Shown: positions 1 through 6,182, counted from the stretch's first letter. The stretch is DNA of 6,400 bases from an uncultured Eubacterium sp. (GCA_948468465.1 CAOKJJ010000239.1:1-6400); one strand, 5' to 3'. Notes: generated from the letters alone by a model not told the origin. Translations and numbers: made by a program.

Positions 1-35
1 GCCATGTCATCCTCTACTAAAAAAATATGTTTCAT
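1..35 (-). CDS. Response regulator, N-terminal fragment (runs off the left edge)
   Basis: Reading leftward from an ATG at 35-33, the 11 complete codons give MKHIFLVEDDM and the frame continues past the edge. A short hydrophobic strand followed by V-E-D-D is the typical first beta strand and acidic metal-binding pair of a CheY-like receiver domain, so this is probably the start of a two-component response regulator. A ribosome binding site (GAGGA, 43-47) sits 7 bases upstream and a good promoter lies at 80-108, which supports a real gene start. The phosphoacceptor aspartate, the output domain and any partner kinase are outside the window, so the subfamily cannot be named. It has its own promoter and is separated from the reductase gene by a terminator, so it may have nothing to do with the rest of the window. 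Confidence 0.68.
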   Translation of the reverse strand, partial: MKHIFLVEDDM

Positions 36-79
36 GCTTTTATCCTCATAAATATCGTGTTTGTAATCTCTGCAAAAAT

Positions 80-108
80 ATCATACCATAGCCGCAATCT
101 GAACTCAA
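80..108 (-). promoter_or_regulatory. SigA-type promoter with extended -10 for the response regulator gene
   Basis: On the minus strand, TTGAGT (103-108) and TATGAT (80-85) are separated by 17 bases, with a TG one base upstream of the -10 box (extended -10). Transcription would start near 73 and give a leader of about 38 bases. Box quality and spacing are seen directly; activity is inferred. Confidence 0.6.
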
Positions 109-145
109 TAATTTGTGGAACTCAAGGGCAATCCATTTTCCCCAT

Positions 146-193
146 AAAACAGGTAAGGGGATGGTTCCTGCGAATCATCCCCTTACCTGTTTT
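146..193 (-). terminator. Hairpin terminator after the reductase operon
   Basis: Arms 146-167 and 172-193 are complementary over 22 positions with a single imperfect pair (164/175) and a 4-base loop. The hairpin begins 16 bases past the reductase stop codon. The stem contains a GC-rich block and is closed by an A-run/T-run (AAAAC...GTTTT), so on the minus transcript it ends in four U. The U-tract is short, but the stem is very long. It would insulate the response regulator promoter (80-108) from operon read-through. Plus-strand transcripts would meet the same structure. Confidence 0.75.
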
Positions 194-209
194 CAAATGA
201 TCTGTTTAA

Positions 210-2138
210 TCAAATTGTGTTTCCGGCATTATAGCCTTCCCGGATATTACGGTATCCATTCTTTGTCTTAAGCGCGTCGCCGACAACCACCACCTTACAG
301 CCGCAGTCAGCAAGTTCTTTTTCCAGCGGATTATAGCTACGCACGCCCATCGCATTTACAACCATGTCGATCTCTTTAAATTCAACAGGCTCTCCTTTTT
401 TTTCTGCATATACAATGCCATCGCCGACTTTCATAAGCTTTGTATTCGTATGAACCTGTACATTGTATTTTTTTAAATGCTGCAGAAGGCACGCCCTTGG
501 CTGTGCTACAGCATCACAGATAATATCCGGAGCCATTTCAATCATGGTTACATTGCATCCCTGCACCGCCAGAAAAACGGACGTGTCCGCTCCTGTCATA
601 CCGCCTCCGACTACAACAACATTCTTTCCATATAATGTTCTTCCGCGCAGAACATCAACGGCGGTCTTGACAAATTCCGTATGATCCAGCCCCGGTATCG
701 GAAGTATCAGCGGCACTCCTCCTGTAGCCAGAATTACAGCATCCGGTTTATCTTGCTCTACAATTTCTTTTGTAAGAGGTGTATTCAACTGAATCTGCAC
801 GTTATACTTCTGCAACAATTTTCTGTGATTGTAAATCCATGCATGGTATTCCGTCTTTCCCGGAGGCGCCGCTGCCGCAAGCCACTGTCCGCCGATCTCA
901 CTGTCAGATTCAAATAAAGTTACATGGTGTCCGCGCTCTGCTGCGCCATAAGCAGCAGAAATACCGCTCACTCCTGCTCCCGCCACATACACTTTCTTTG
1001 GGTTTTTCACCTGTGAAAGATCATATTCTGTCTCTTTGCAGGTATGCGGGTTTGCAATACAGGTAACCGGGTTTCCTGCCGACGTTTCGCCTGTACATCC
1101 CTGATCACATCCGATGCACTGTATGATCTCATCTGTTTTTCCTTCCCTGGCCTTATTAGGCAGTTCCGGATCTGCAAGAGATGCCCGTGCCATTGCAATA
1201 TAATCTGCTTTGCCGTCACGCAGCATGGTCTCCGACATATGTACGTCTGCATAACGCCCTACAGCGATCACCGGAATCTGCACAGATGCTTTAACCATCG
1301 CGACATCGTTGGCATAATTCATTACCGGGATAAAGCTTGGCGGAATAATGGTTTCCTTGGAAGCAAACATTCCCTGAGAACAATGCAATGCATCTACACC
1401 GGCTTCCTCCAGCATTTTCGCCATGACAATCGCTTCCGGAACCTCGATTCCGCCCTCTACATGGTCGGAAATATTCATACGGAATATGATCGGATAATCC
1501 TCTCCTACTACACTGCGGACTTCCTCTACCACTTCCAACGGAAAGCGCATGCGGTTCATCAAAGTACCGCCGTATTCATCGTTTCTTTTGTTTGAAAACG
1601 GTGACATGAACTGGTTGATCAGATAGCCATGTGCTCCGTGTATTTCCACACAGTCAAATCCACATTCCTTGACTCTCCCGGCGCATCTTCCAAATGCTTT
1701 TACCAGCTCCCTGATCTCTTCCGCAGTCAGCGCACGCGGAATATAATTCATGGCCGGCTCTTTGATTGCCGACGGCGCTGTCGGATGGCTCTCATATGCG
1801 TCTAACTTCCTCTCACGCCCTGCATGATAAATCTGCGCCCCAAGCTTTCCGCCTGCGGCATGGACCCGGCTCACGCACTCTTTCCAGGAAGGAATCTGCT
1901 TGTCATTCCAAAGCGACCCTACAATCGGATCGCTGCCGGCATCCACGGTCACTCCGAGGTCTTCTGTAAAAATAAGCCCCCAACCGCCTTTTGCTTTGGC
2001 TTCCAGATAACGAATCACTCTTTCATTCGGTGTTCCGTCGTCATTGCCCAGATGCGAGGACATGGCGCTCACAACCAGACGGTTTTCCAAATCCATGCCT
2101 TTGATTTTTCCAGTTTCAAAAATTTTACTAAATTTCAT
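210..2138 (-). CDS. Old Yellow Enzyme-type FMN/4Fe-4S/FAD ene-reductase (2,4-dienoyl-CoA reductase / 2-enoate reductase / BaiCD-BaiH type)
   Basis: Predicted cytoplasmic NAD(P)H-dependent flavoenzyme of 642 residues, the usual size of this family. Residues 1 to about 335 form the FMN-binding TIM barrel, with H-G-A-H-G-Y at 167-172, an active-site signature of the Old Yellow Enzyme class. Cysteines 341, 344, 348 and 360 form the C-x2-C-x3-C-x11-C motif that binds a 4Fe-4S cluster. A Rossmann motif for FAD lies at 387-392 (GAGVSG), A-T-G-G at 471-474, a second GGGMTG motif at 511-516 for NAD(P)H, and V-G-D at 619-621. Members pass electrons from NAD(P)H through FAD and Fe-S to FMN to reduce activated C=C bonds. 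The ATG at 2138 is chosen because GGAGAGG (2143-2149) sits just upstream; a TTG at 2171 would add 11 residues. It is the second gene of an operon, 46 bases after the permease. The histidine that E. coli FadH uses near the end of the barrel (His252) is not evident by eye at 254-264, so the substrate is probably not a standard dienoyl-CoA. Substrate unknown. Confidence 0.92.
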   Translation of the reverse strand: MKFSKIFETGKIKGMDLENRLVVSAMSSHLGNDDGTPNERVIRYLEAKAKGGWGLIFTEDLGVTVDAGSDPIVGSLWNDKQIPSWKECVSRVHAAGGKLGAQIYHAGRERKLDAYESHPTAPSAIKEPAMNYIPRALTAEEIRELVKAFGRCAGRVKECGFDCVEIHGAHGYLINQFMSPFSNKRNDEYGGTLMNRMRFPLEVVEEVRSVVGEDYPIIFRMNISDHVEGGIEVPEAIVMAKMLEEAGVDALHCSQGMFASKETIIPPSFIPVMNYANDVAMVKASVQIPVIAVGRYADVHMSETMLRDGKADYIAMARASLADPELPNKAREGKTDEIIQCIGCDQGCTGETSAGNPVTCIANPHTCKETEYDLSQVKNPKKVYVAGAGVSGISAAYGAAERGHHVTLFESDSEIGGQWLAAAAPPGKTEYHAWIYNHRKLLQKYNVQIQLNTPLTKEIVEQDKPDAVILATGGVPLILPIPGLDHTEFVKTAVDVLRGRTLYGKNVVVVGGGMTGADTSVFLAVQGCNVTMIEMAPDIICDAVAQPRACLLQHLKKYNVQVHTNTKLMKVGDGIVYAEKKGEPVEFKEIDMVVNAMGVRSYNPLEKELADCGCKVVVVGDALKTKNGYRNIREGYNAGNTI

Positions 2139-2142
2139 AATA

Positions 2143-2149
2143 CCTCTCC
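2143..2149 (-). promoter_or_regulatory. Ribosome binding site that fixes the reductase start
   Basis: GGAGAGG on the minus strand lies 4 bases from the ATG at 2138. The in-frame TTG at 2171 has nothing comparable, so the shorter protein is preferred. Confidence 0.8.
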
Positions 2150-2184
2150 AATTCCGCGGTTGTTCTTTCAAGTCTTTTCAAAAA

Positions 2185-3480
2185 TCAGGCTAAACCGAAT
2201 ACAATATTTATCAATACATACAGAACACCCATGCCAAGTGTCATCAGCACTGTTTCCATAAATATGATCGGAAGATATACATCTTTAAACTTCACACCGG
2301 CCAGATTGCATTCTGTCTGAAGAAATCCCGCATGCGGCAGTGAATCCAGCCCTAAGCTTCCGTAGATTACAGTACGATGGAATACCGCTGCATCTGTAAG
2401 CGGAAGAATCTGAGTAAGTACCGGTGCTGCAAGTACGATTCCCGCAGAAGATGCGCCTGCCACTCCTGCAATCAATGTTACAGAGATAAGTGCTGTAAAT
2501 AATGGATGCCCATTAATGCTGAGGATCTTTTCAACAGCGACTTCATATCCCGGCGTCGCCGTAATGACTGTACCAAAACCAACGATTGCAGAGGTATTAA
2601 TTACGGTAGCTGTTGTTGTATTGATTGATTCCACAAAATAATTTTTGATCGGTTCCCATTTGTGCGGTAAATACTTAATCTGCAGGATGATTGCTGCCGC
2701 CACACCTAATATCAGTGAAAATTCCACCTGCAGCTTTAAAATGTTCAATGCAAGAATCGGAATAAGCATTGGTACGACAGCGACAATCCAATGCGGCAGG
2801 TCTGCATTATCCAGATCCGAATCTTCTGCTGCCGTTTCGTTTTCCGCAGGCACATATCCAATCCCCTGCTTTTTCATGCGCCGTTCATAGTAAGTAATCC
2901 ACAGCATACCGACTACCGCATACACCGCCGTACAAAAGATAGCCAGAAGTCCACCTGAACTTACTTCCGTGCCAAAATAATCCGTACACAATACATTATT
3001 GGCAACAGCTACAAACGGAAGGCTCAAGCCAATGTTAATTCCCAGGGAATACCCGGCAATGATAAAGCAGCGTGAAAGGTTCGCACGTCTGCACATCTTA
3101 ATTGCTAACGGAAGTACAATAAATAATGTGATATATACAGAAATACCTGCTGCAATAAACAATGCGGATACAATACAGATTCCGAGAGAAATCCGCTTTT
3201 CACCGACTACGCGGAGTACCGCCCGTGCCAGGGAGTCTGCCGCACCTGTTATATCCATAATCTTCCCAAACACGGCGCCAATTAGGAACATCAGAAACCA
3301 TTTCTGAACAAAACCCACAAATCCGCCCATATAGGTCGTAAGAAGTCCGTCATAAATATTCATGCCGAAATACACCAGCAGAATCAGCGTGCACGCAACT
3401 CCTCCGATTGGCGTAGGAACACCTTTGTAACAAAGAAAGCCAATTAATAAAATTGTAACTACAATTATGAAGATATCCAT
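2185..3480 (-). CDS. GntP-like permease (gluconate/hydroxycarboxylate symporter family)
   Basis: Inner-membrane transporter of 431 residues, close to the usual GntP family length of about 440. Hydrophobic segments are seen at roughly 2-18, 24-40, 60-72, 97-125, 138-160, 176-196, 230-248, 253-268, 288-307, 326-357 and 400-428. A hydrophilic, acidic loop at about 198-228 divides the two halves. The segment at 374-386 (G-S-L-G-L-D-S-L-P-H-A-G-F) matches the conserved G-x-L-D-x-L-P-H-x-G motif of the GntP family, whose members import gluconate, related sugar acids or 3-hydroxybutyrate with protons. Here the Asn usual after the His is Ala, so the substrate may differ. The ATG at 3480 is chosen because AGGAGGG (3485-3491) lies just upstream and the protein then begins with a membrane segment; the frame stays open to 3603, but that extension is polar and has no ribosome binding site. 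It is the first gene of the operon with the reductase, so it probably imports the reductase's substrate or a precursor. Confidence 0.85.
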   Translation of the reverse strand: MDIFIIVVTILLIGFLCYKGVPTPIGGVACTLILLVYFGMNIYDGLLTTYMGGFVGFVQKWFLMFLIGAVFGKIMDITGAADSLARAVLRVVGEKRISLGICIVSALFIAAGISVYITLFIVLPLAIKMCRRANLSRCFIIAGYSLGINIGLSLPFVAVANNVLCTDYFGTEVSSGGLLAIFCTAVYAVVGMLWITYYERRMKKQGIGYVPAENETAAEDSDLDNADLPHWIVAVVPMLIPILALNILKLQVEFSLILGVAAAIILQIKYLPHKWEPIKNYFVESINTTTATVINTSAIVGFGTVITATPGYEVAVEKILSINGHPLFTALISVTLIAGVAGASSAGIVLAAPVLTQILPLTDAAVFHRTVIYGSLGLDSLPHAGFLQTECNLAGVKFKDVYLPIIFMETVLMTLGMGVLYVLINIVFGLA

Positions 3481-3484
3481 AATT

Positions 3485-3491
3485 CCCTCCT
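3485..3491 (-). promoter_or_regulatory. Ribosome binding site that fixes the permease start
   Basis: AGGAGGG on the minus strand, 4 bases from the ATG at 3480, is a near-perfect Shine-Dalgarno sequence. It rules out the longer 472-residue reading that starts at 3603. Confidence 0.85.
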
Positions 3492-3612
3492 GTTTTGCAT
3501 TAAATAAATTTACGTAGTATTTATCTGAATACAAACCATCCCAACAGCTCAAATACGAATACATTGTCACCCCAACATCCCCAGCCATGTGATGACAGTG
3601 CATTTCTGATAG

Positions 3613-3645
3613 TGTGCCCGCAAATGTGACTCAAGTTGCGGAACA
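3613..3645. repeat. Inverted repeat in the permease leader
   Basis: Arms TGTgcCCGCAA and TTGCGGaACA are separated by 12 bases: a perfect 6-bp core plus three outer pairs. It stands out because it is GC-rich within an AT-rich region. It could be a protein operator or an RNA stem; the sequence does not decide between them. Confidence 0.5.
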
Positions 3646-3682
3646 GCCGTTTCAAATCATGGGATATCTATTATTTATACTT

Positions 3683-3711
3683 ATTATAAACCATTAATAG
3701 AGCGCGGTAGA
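3683..3711 (-). promoter_or_regulatory. Candidate promoter of the permease-reductase operon
   Basis: A perfect TATAAT -10 box on the minus strand (3683-3688) is paired, at 17 bases, with a poor -35 (TCTACC, 3706-3711). I found no better combination between it and the permease start. A consensus -10 with a weak -35 overlapped by a dyad (3706-3722) suggests control by a DNA-binding protein. Confidence 0.4.
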
Positions 3712-3722
3712 AAATATTTACC
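3706..3722. promoter_or_regulatory. Dyad overlapping the -35 of the permease promoter (possible operator)
   Basis: GGTA at 3706-3709 and TACC at 3719-3722 flank an A/T-rich centre. Six of the eight symmetric pairs match in this 17-base element. It covers the -35 position of the minus promoter, where a bound regulator would act. Short A/T dyads arise by chance in such sequence, so confidence is low. Confidence 0.3.
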
Positions 3723-3807
3723 ACTTCATATATATCATTTTTCATAAAAAAAGTAAAGTATTTTTTATAATTTTGTAAATCTTATATAGAAACATATAAA
3801 AATTCTA

Positions 3808-3837
3808 TTGACAATCAATTAACGATTGTATTATACT
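3808..3837 (+). promoter_or_regulatory. SigA-type promoter for the SDR-DUF169 operon
   Basis: A perfect TTGACA -35 (3808-3813) is followed after 18 bases by TATACT (3832-3837). Transcription would begin near 3844, giving a leader of about 73 bases. This is the clearest promoter in the divergent region and reads towards the SDR gene. Confidence 0.72.
3811..3829. promoter_or_regulatory. Inverted repeat inside the SDR promoter spacer (candidate repressor operator)
   Basis: ACAATC (3811-3816) and GATTGT (3824-3829) form a perfect 6-bp dyad around a 7-base centre, lying between and overlapping the -35 and -10 boxes. A 19-base dyad in a promoter spacer fits the size and placement of many TetR-family operators. 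The TetR gene at 5562-6182 is the obvious candidate regulator, but that link is inferred. Confidence 0.45.
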
Positions 3838-3916
3838 GCATATAGAGTGTGCTCGATTTATAGTAAAAAACATCCCCATATACTATGAACAGATCAAACA
3901 CAGGAGGCGTAAACGA

Positions 3917-4672
3917 ATGATTTATCCAAACAGATTTAGCGGAAAAGTGGCCATTGTAACCGGAGGCGCAAAAGGGATCGGCAGAGCTATCGTAAAAAGA
4001 TTTGTACAGGAAGGCGGAAAGGTTCTGGTCGGGGACATCTGCTCTGATGAGTTTCCATCGCTCACTGAAGAACTTGGAGAGGACAATGTTGCCTGCCAAT
4101 ATTGCGATGTCAGCATAAAAGAAGAGGTTGATGCTTTGGTCGAAAACGTATATGAAAAATTCGGTGGTCTGGACGTAATGTTCAATAATGCCGGAATCAA
4201 TATTTTCAAAGATTTCCTGAATTGTACGATTGAGGACAGTGATAAAATTTTTAATGTAAATTACCATGGTGTATTCTTTGGATCGCAGGCAGCGGCAAAA
4301 GCATTCATTGCGCATGATACAAAGGGAGTCATTGTAAATACTTCCTCCATCAACTTCCGCTGCGTCACACCAAATACAACCTGTTATGCCGCAAGTAAGG
4401 GGGCTATTTCCATGTTCACACGTGGAATCGCTGTGGAACTGTCGCAATACGGCATCCGCGCAAACTGTTTTGCTCCGGGAACCACCGATACAGATATGGT
4501 CGGAGAATCTGCAAGAAGCCGCTTCCCCCATTATACTGCGAAGCGTCTGGTGATTCCGCGTATGGCGCATCCTGATGAACAGGCCGCGGTTGCGTGTTTC
4601 CTGGCTTCTGACGATGCATCTTACATGAGCGGCGAAACCATCTTCAATGTCGGCGGCTGGGGGATCTTCTGA
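3917..4672 (+). CDS. Classical short-chain dehydrogenase/reductase (SDR), probably NAD(H)-dependent
   Basis: Cytoplasmic oxidoreductase of 251 residues, the standard length for classical SDRs. The coenzyme motif T-G-G-A-K-G-I-G is at 15-22 and D64-V65 contacts adenine in relatives. N-N-A-G is at 90-93, and the catalytic tetrad reads N115, S144, Y157 and K161 (Y-A-A-S-K at 157-161). Asp40 at the end of the second strand is the residue that usually selects NAD(H) over NADP(H). The C-terminus has the usual S-G-E-x-x-x-x-x-G-G pattern at 238-247. Such enzymes interconvert a secondary alcohol and a ketone; relatives act on hydroxysteroids, sugar alcohols, hydroxy acids and acyl groups, and sequence alone does not pick one. 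AGGAGG (3902-3907) lies 9 bases before the ATG. It is first in an operon with the DUF169 gene and divergent from the permease-reductase operon, suggesting paired redox steps on one compound. Confidence 0.93.
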   Translation: MIYPNRFSGKVAIVTGGAKGIGRAIVKRFVQEGGKVLVGDICSDEFPSLTEELGEDNVACQYCDVSIKEEVDALVENVYEKFGGLDVMFNNAGINIFKDFLNCTIEDSDKIFNVNYHGVFFGSQAAAKAFIAHDTKGVIVNTSSINFRCVTPNTTCYAASKGAISMFTRGIAVELSQYGIRANCFAPGTTDTDMVGESARSRFPHYTAKRLVIPRMAHPDEQAAVACFLASDDASYMSGETIFNVGGWGIF

Positions 4673-4721
4673 TTGCCGGAATGGCCTGTGAAAATACAAC
4701 TGATGAAAGGAACATATATTT

Positions 4722-5477
4722 ATGAAAGGTACAAAACAAGAATGGAAAGCAATCAATGATCGGATCATCTACAATCTACGTCCAACCCAGTATCCGGTGG
4801 CAATGAAATTTGCAAATACACAGGAAGAACTTGATGCAGTTCCGAATGTCAATTACTGCCAGAATAAAGCGTCTGTCTGCAAGCTCATAAGCATGGCATC
4901 TTATTTTCAGGAGACATTCGGACTCACGGCAGAGCATTTTTCAGGCTACCACTGCGCAATGAATAACGGATGCATGGAAATCAACCAGGAGTTCCTGGAC
5001 GGAAGCATCTTATATAAAAAGCCGACGCCATGGCACCACAGGCAGGAAGATGCCCAAAAGCATATTGCCGAAAACACAAAATTCCTTCCGGAAACGCCTT
5101 ATGTTGGAATTGTGTGTTCCTCTCTTTCTGACTGTGATATTGAACAGCCGGATGTCATCTCCCTGCAGCTTCCGACACAGGCAGCATTCCATCTGCTTGC
5201 CGGATATGTAGAAAGTGACTTCGAGAAACTGTATTTCCCGTTCAGCGGCGAGTCCAACTGTATTGATACATGGATGTACACCCTGAAATCCGGCAAGCCG
5301 GGAGTTTCTTTCGGATGCCGCGGGGACCGCGCGACCGGAGCGCTGCAGTTCGGCGAGGTGCGTGTCACTATGACCTGCGAGCAGTTAATCAAAGCATTGG
5401 ATGGTGTGGATGCCATTACGGAAAATGGAATCGGTTATCCGTACAATCCGGTTTGCTTGTATAAAGACCAGTTCTGA
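4722..5477 (+). CDS. DUF169 family protein, cysteine-rich, function unknown
   Basis: Soluble 251-residue protein with no signal peptide or membrane segment. Family hallmarks recognised by eye are P-V-A-M-K-F at 25-30, S-V-C-K at 51-54, a central C-S-S-L-S-D-C-D at 132-139 followed by Q-P-D-V, S-G-E-S-N-C at 175-180, and a glycine-rich G-C-R-G-D-R-A-T-G at 198-206. DUF169 occurs in anaerobic bacteria and archaea and has no assigned biochemical role that I know of. It has ten cysteines (46, 53, 78, 84, 132, 138, 180, 199, 219, 245), several in pairs, which would suit a metal or Fe-S site or redox thiols; this is inference. The start is supported by AGGA (4708-4711) 10 bases upstream. It follows the SDR by 49 bases with no terminator between, so the two are probably co-transcribed, and a terminator follows at 5523-5555. 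Confidence 0.85.
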   Translation: MKGTKQEWKAINDRIIYNLRPTQYPVAMKFANTQEELDAVPNVNYCQNKASVCKLISMASYFQETFGLTAEHFSGYHCAMNNGCMEINQEFLDGSILYKKPTPWHHRQEDAQKHIAENTKFLPETPYVGIVCSSLSDCDIEQPDVISLQLPTQAAFHLLAGYVESDFEKLYFPFSGESNCIDTWMYTLKSGKPGVSFGCRGDRATGALQFGEVRVTMTCEQLIKALDGVDAITENGIGYPYNPVCLYKDQF

Positions 5478-5522
5478 TATGGATTGATAGTAAATTTTAT
5501 ACGGCACACACTGCCGGATTCC

Positions 5523-5555
5523 TATAGAAAACCTGCCCGCGGCAGGTTTTCTATA
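5523..5555. terminator. Bidirectional intrinsic terminator between convergent units
   Basis: A perfect 15-bp stem (5523-5537 with 5541-5555) has a 3-base CGC loop. The G+C block next to the loop is flanked by A-run/T-run sequence, so both strands read GGCAGGTTTTCTATA on the 3' side. It begins 45 bases past the DUF169 stop and ends 6 bases from the regulator stop, as expected for one hairpin serving both transcripts. Confidence 0.88.
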
Positions 5556-5561
5556 TAAGAT

Positions 5562-6182
5562 TCATTCCTCTGTAATCTGAATACTTTTTAAATAGCTCCC
5601 CAAAATTTCTTCTATGAGCTGCTCCATGTCTACTTTGCCGTCATTAAGCGCCCAGTCGAAGATGATCCCTTTCAGCATTGTACAGCAATTATTTGCATAG
5701 CCGATCGCTGTATTTTTAGTTTTTAACTTTCCTTCTTTTTCTGCATTGATCAGGCATCTGCATGAAAAGTTGATAATCTTGGTATCTTCATTGGCCATCG
5801 TATCATTTCTGAGTCCTCTGGTATTCAGGGCCTTGTTCTTAGGAACATAATAATTGGATATAAATTCGATTCCGTTTTCTACCATATACTTCGAATAGCA
5901 CTTGTAATATTCTAAAATTTGTCTGTCAAACGGAAGCTTGTCAACATTAAATCCATGAGCTTCCCGGTAATCATCAAACCGATCCTGCAAGTAATAGCTT
6001 AACAGATCTTCCTTCGTATTAAAATGATAAAAAAACGTTCCGTTTGAAATCCCCGCTACCTGGCAGATATTCCTGACGGACAAATATTCATATCCTTTTT
6101 TCTTCATAATACTGACAGCCGCATCATAAATCTTTTGTTTTGTATTACGGCTTTTGACACTCCTGGGCGTTGAAAGGTCCAC
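5562..6182 (-). CDS. TetR/AcrR-family transcriptional regulator
   Basis: Predicted cytoplasmic dimeric repressor of 206 residues, the usual length for the family. The N-terminal DNA-binding domain is clear: a first helix at about 12-28, then L-S-V-R-N-I-C-Q-V-A-G-I-S-N-G-T-F-F-Y-H-F at 34-54, the TetR helix-turn-helix with its Y-x-H-F ending, followed by K-E-D-L-L at 57-61. The rest (65-206) is the variable, helical ligand-binding and dimerisation domain; it is not recognisable beyond that and does not identify the effector. Translation starts at GTG 6182, because an in-frame TAG lies at 6186-6188 and the next methionine (26) would remove part of the DNA-binding domain. It is convergent with the SDR-DUF169 operon and divergent from a gene off the right edge. 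Its targets may include itself, that neighbour and the SDR promoter, as suggested by shared sequence blocks. Confidence 0.9.
   Translation of the reverse strand: MDLSTPRSVKSRNTKQKIYDAAVSIMKKKGYEYLSVRNICQVAGISNGTFFYHFNTKEDLLSYYLQDRFDDYREAHGFNVDKLPFDRQILEYYKCYSKYMVENGIEFISNYYVPKNKALNTRGLRNDTMANEDTKIINFSCRCLINAEKEGKLKTKNTAIGYANNCCTMLKGIIFDWALNDGKVDMEQLIEEILGSYLKSIQITEE

Larger units (their letters stand above)
3481..3676 (-). other. Long 5' leader of the permease mRNA with two predicted hairpins
   Basis: If the -10 box at 3683-3688 is used, the permease mRNA has a leader of about 196 bases. Two foldable elements are visible. The first is CCGCAA/TTGCGG (3618-3623 with 3636-3641), extended by an outer TGT/ACA pair (3613-3615 with 3643-3645). 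The second is a 7-pair stem between 3591-3597 and 3565-3571 in the minus RNA (UGUCAUC with GGUGACA, one G-U pair). Between the arms of the second lie two GGGG runs. The segment does not match a riboswitch class I recognise. It may be a cis-acting RNA, hold operators, or be unstructured. Confidence 0.35.

Noticed and set aside
1044..1595. 183-codon plus-strand open frame inside the reductase gene
   Set aside because: It is antisense to the reductase, rich in Cys, His and Arg without domain structure, and has no convincing ribosome binding site.
210..2138. Bilirubin reductase (BilR)
   Set aside because: The reductase keeps the H-G-A-H-G-Y active site, whereas BilR is marked, as I recall, by Asp-Arg at the active site; the neighbours also do not resemble the bil genes.
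210..2171. Longer reductase reading starting at TTG 2171
   Set aside because: The ATG at 2138 has GGAGAGG at good spacing and gives the usual N-terminus of the family; the TTG has no comparable signal.
3571..3590. G-quadruplex in the permease leader from two nearby GGGG runs on the minus strand
   Set aside because: Only two four-G runs lie close together; the further GG and GGG runs are short or distant, so a stable quadruplex is not supported.
2185..3603. Longer permease reading with a start at 3603 (472 residues)
   Set aside because: The extra 41 residues are polar, have no ribosome binding site, and lie over the dyad- and hairpin-rich leader; the ATG at 3480 has a near-perfect AGGAGGG and begins with a membrane segment.
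3750..3759. AAAGTAAAGT repeated at 6330-6339
   Set aside because: A 10-base low-complexity A-rich match at different distances from the two promoters is likely chance.
3860..3886. ATAGTA/TACTAT inverted repeat in the SDR leader
   Set aside because: An A/T-only 6-bp stem with a 15-base loop is weak and expected by chance in this sequence.
3815..4768. 317-codon open frame on the minus strand across the SDR gene
   Set aside because: It is the antisense of a clear SDR with an intact catalytic tetrad, covers the SDR promoter, and has no recognisable family pattern.
210..5477. A bile acid 7-dehydroxylation (bai) operon, because of the BaiCD/BaiH-like reductase and an SDR
   Set aside because: There is no CoA ligase, CoA transferase, dehydratase or MFS transporter, the genes are split into divergent units, and the permease is GntP-like.
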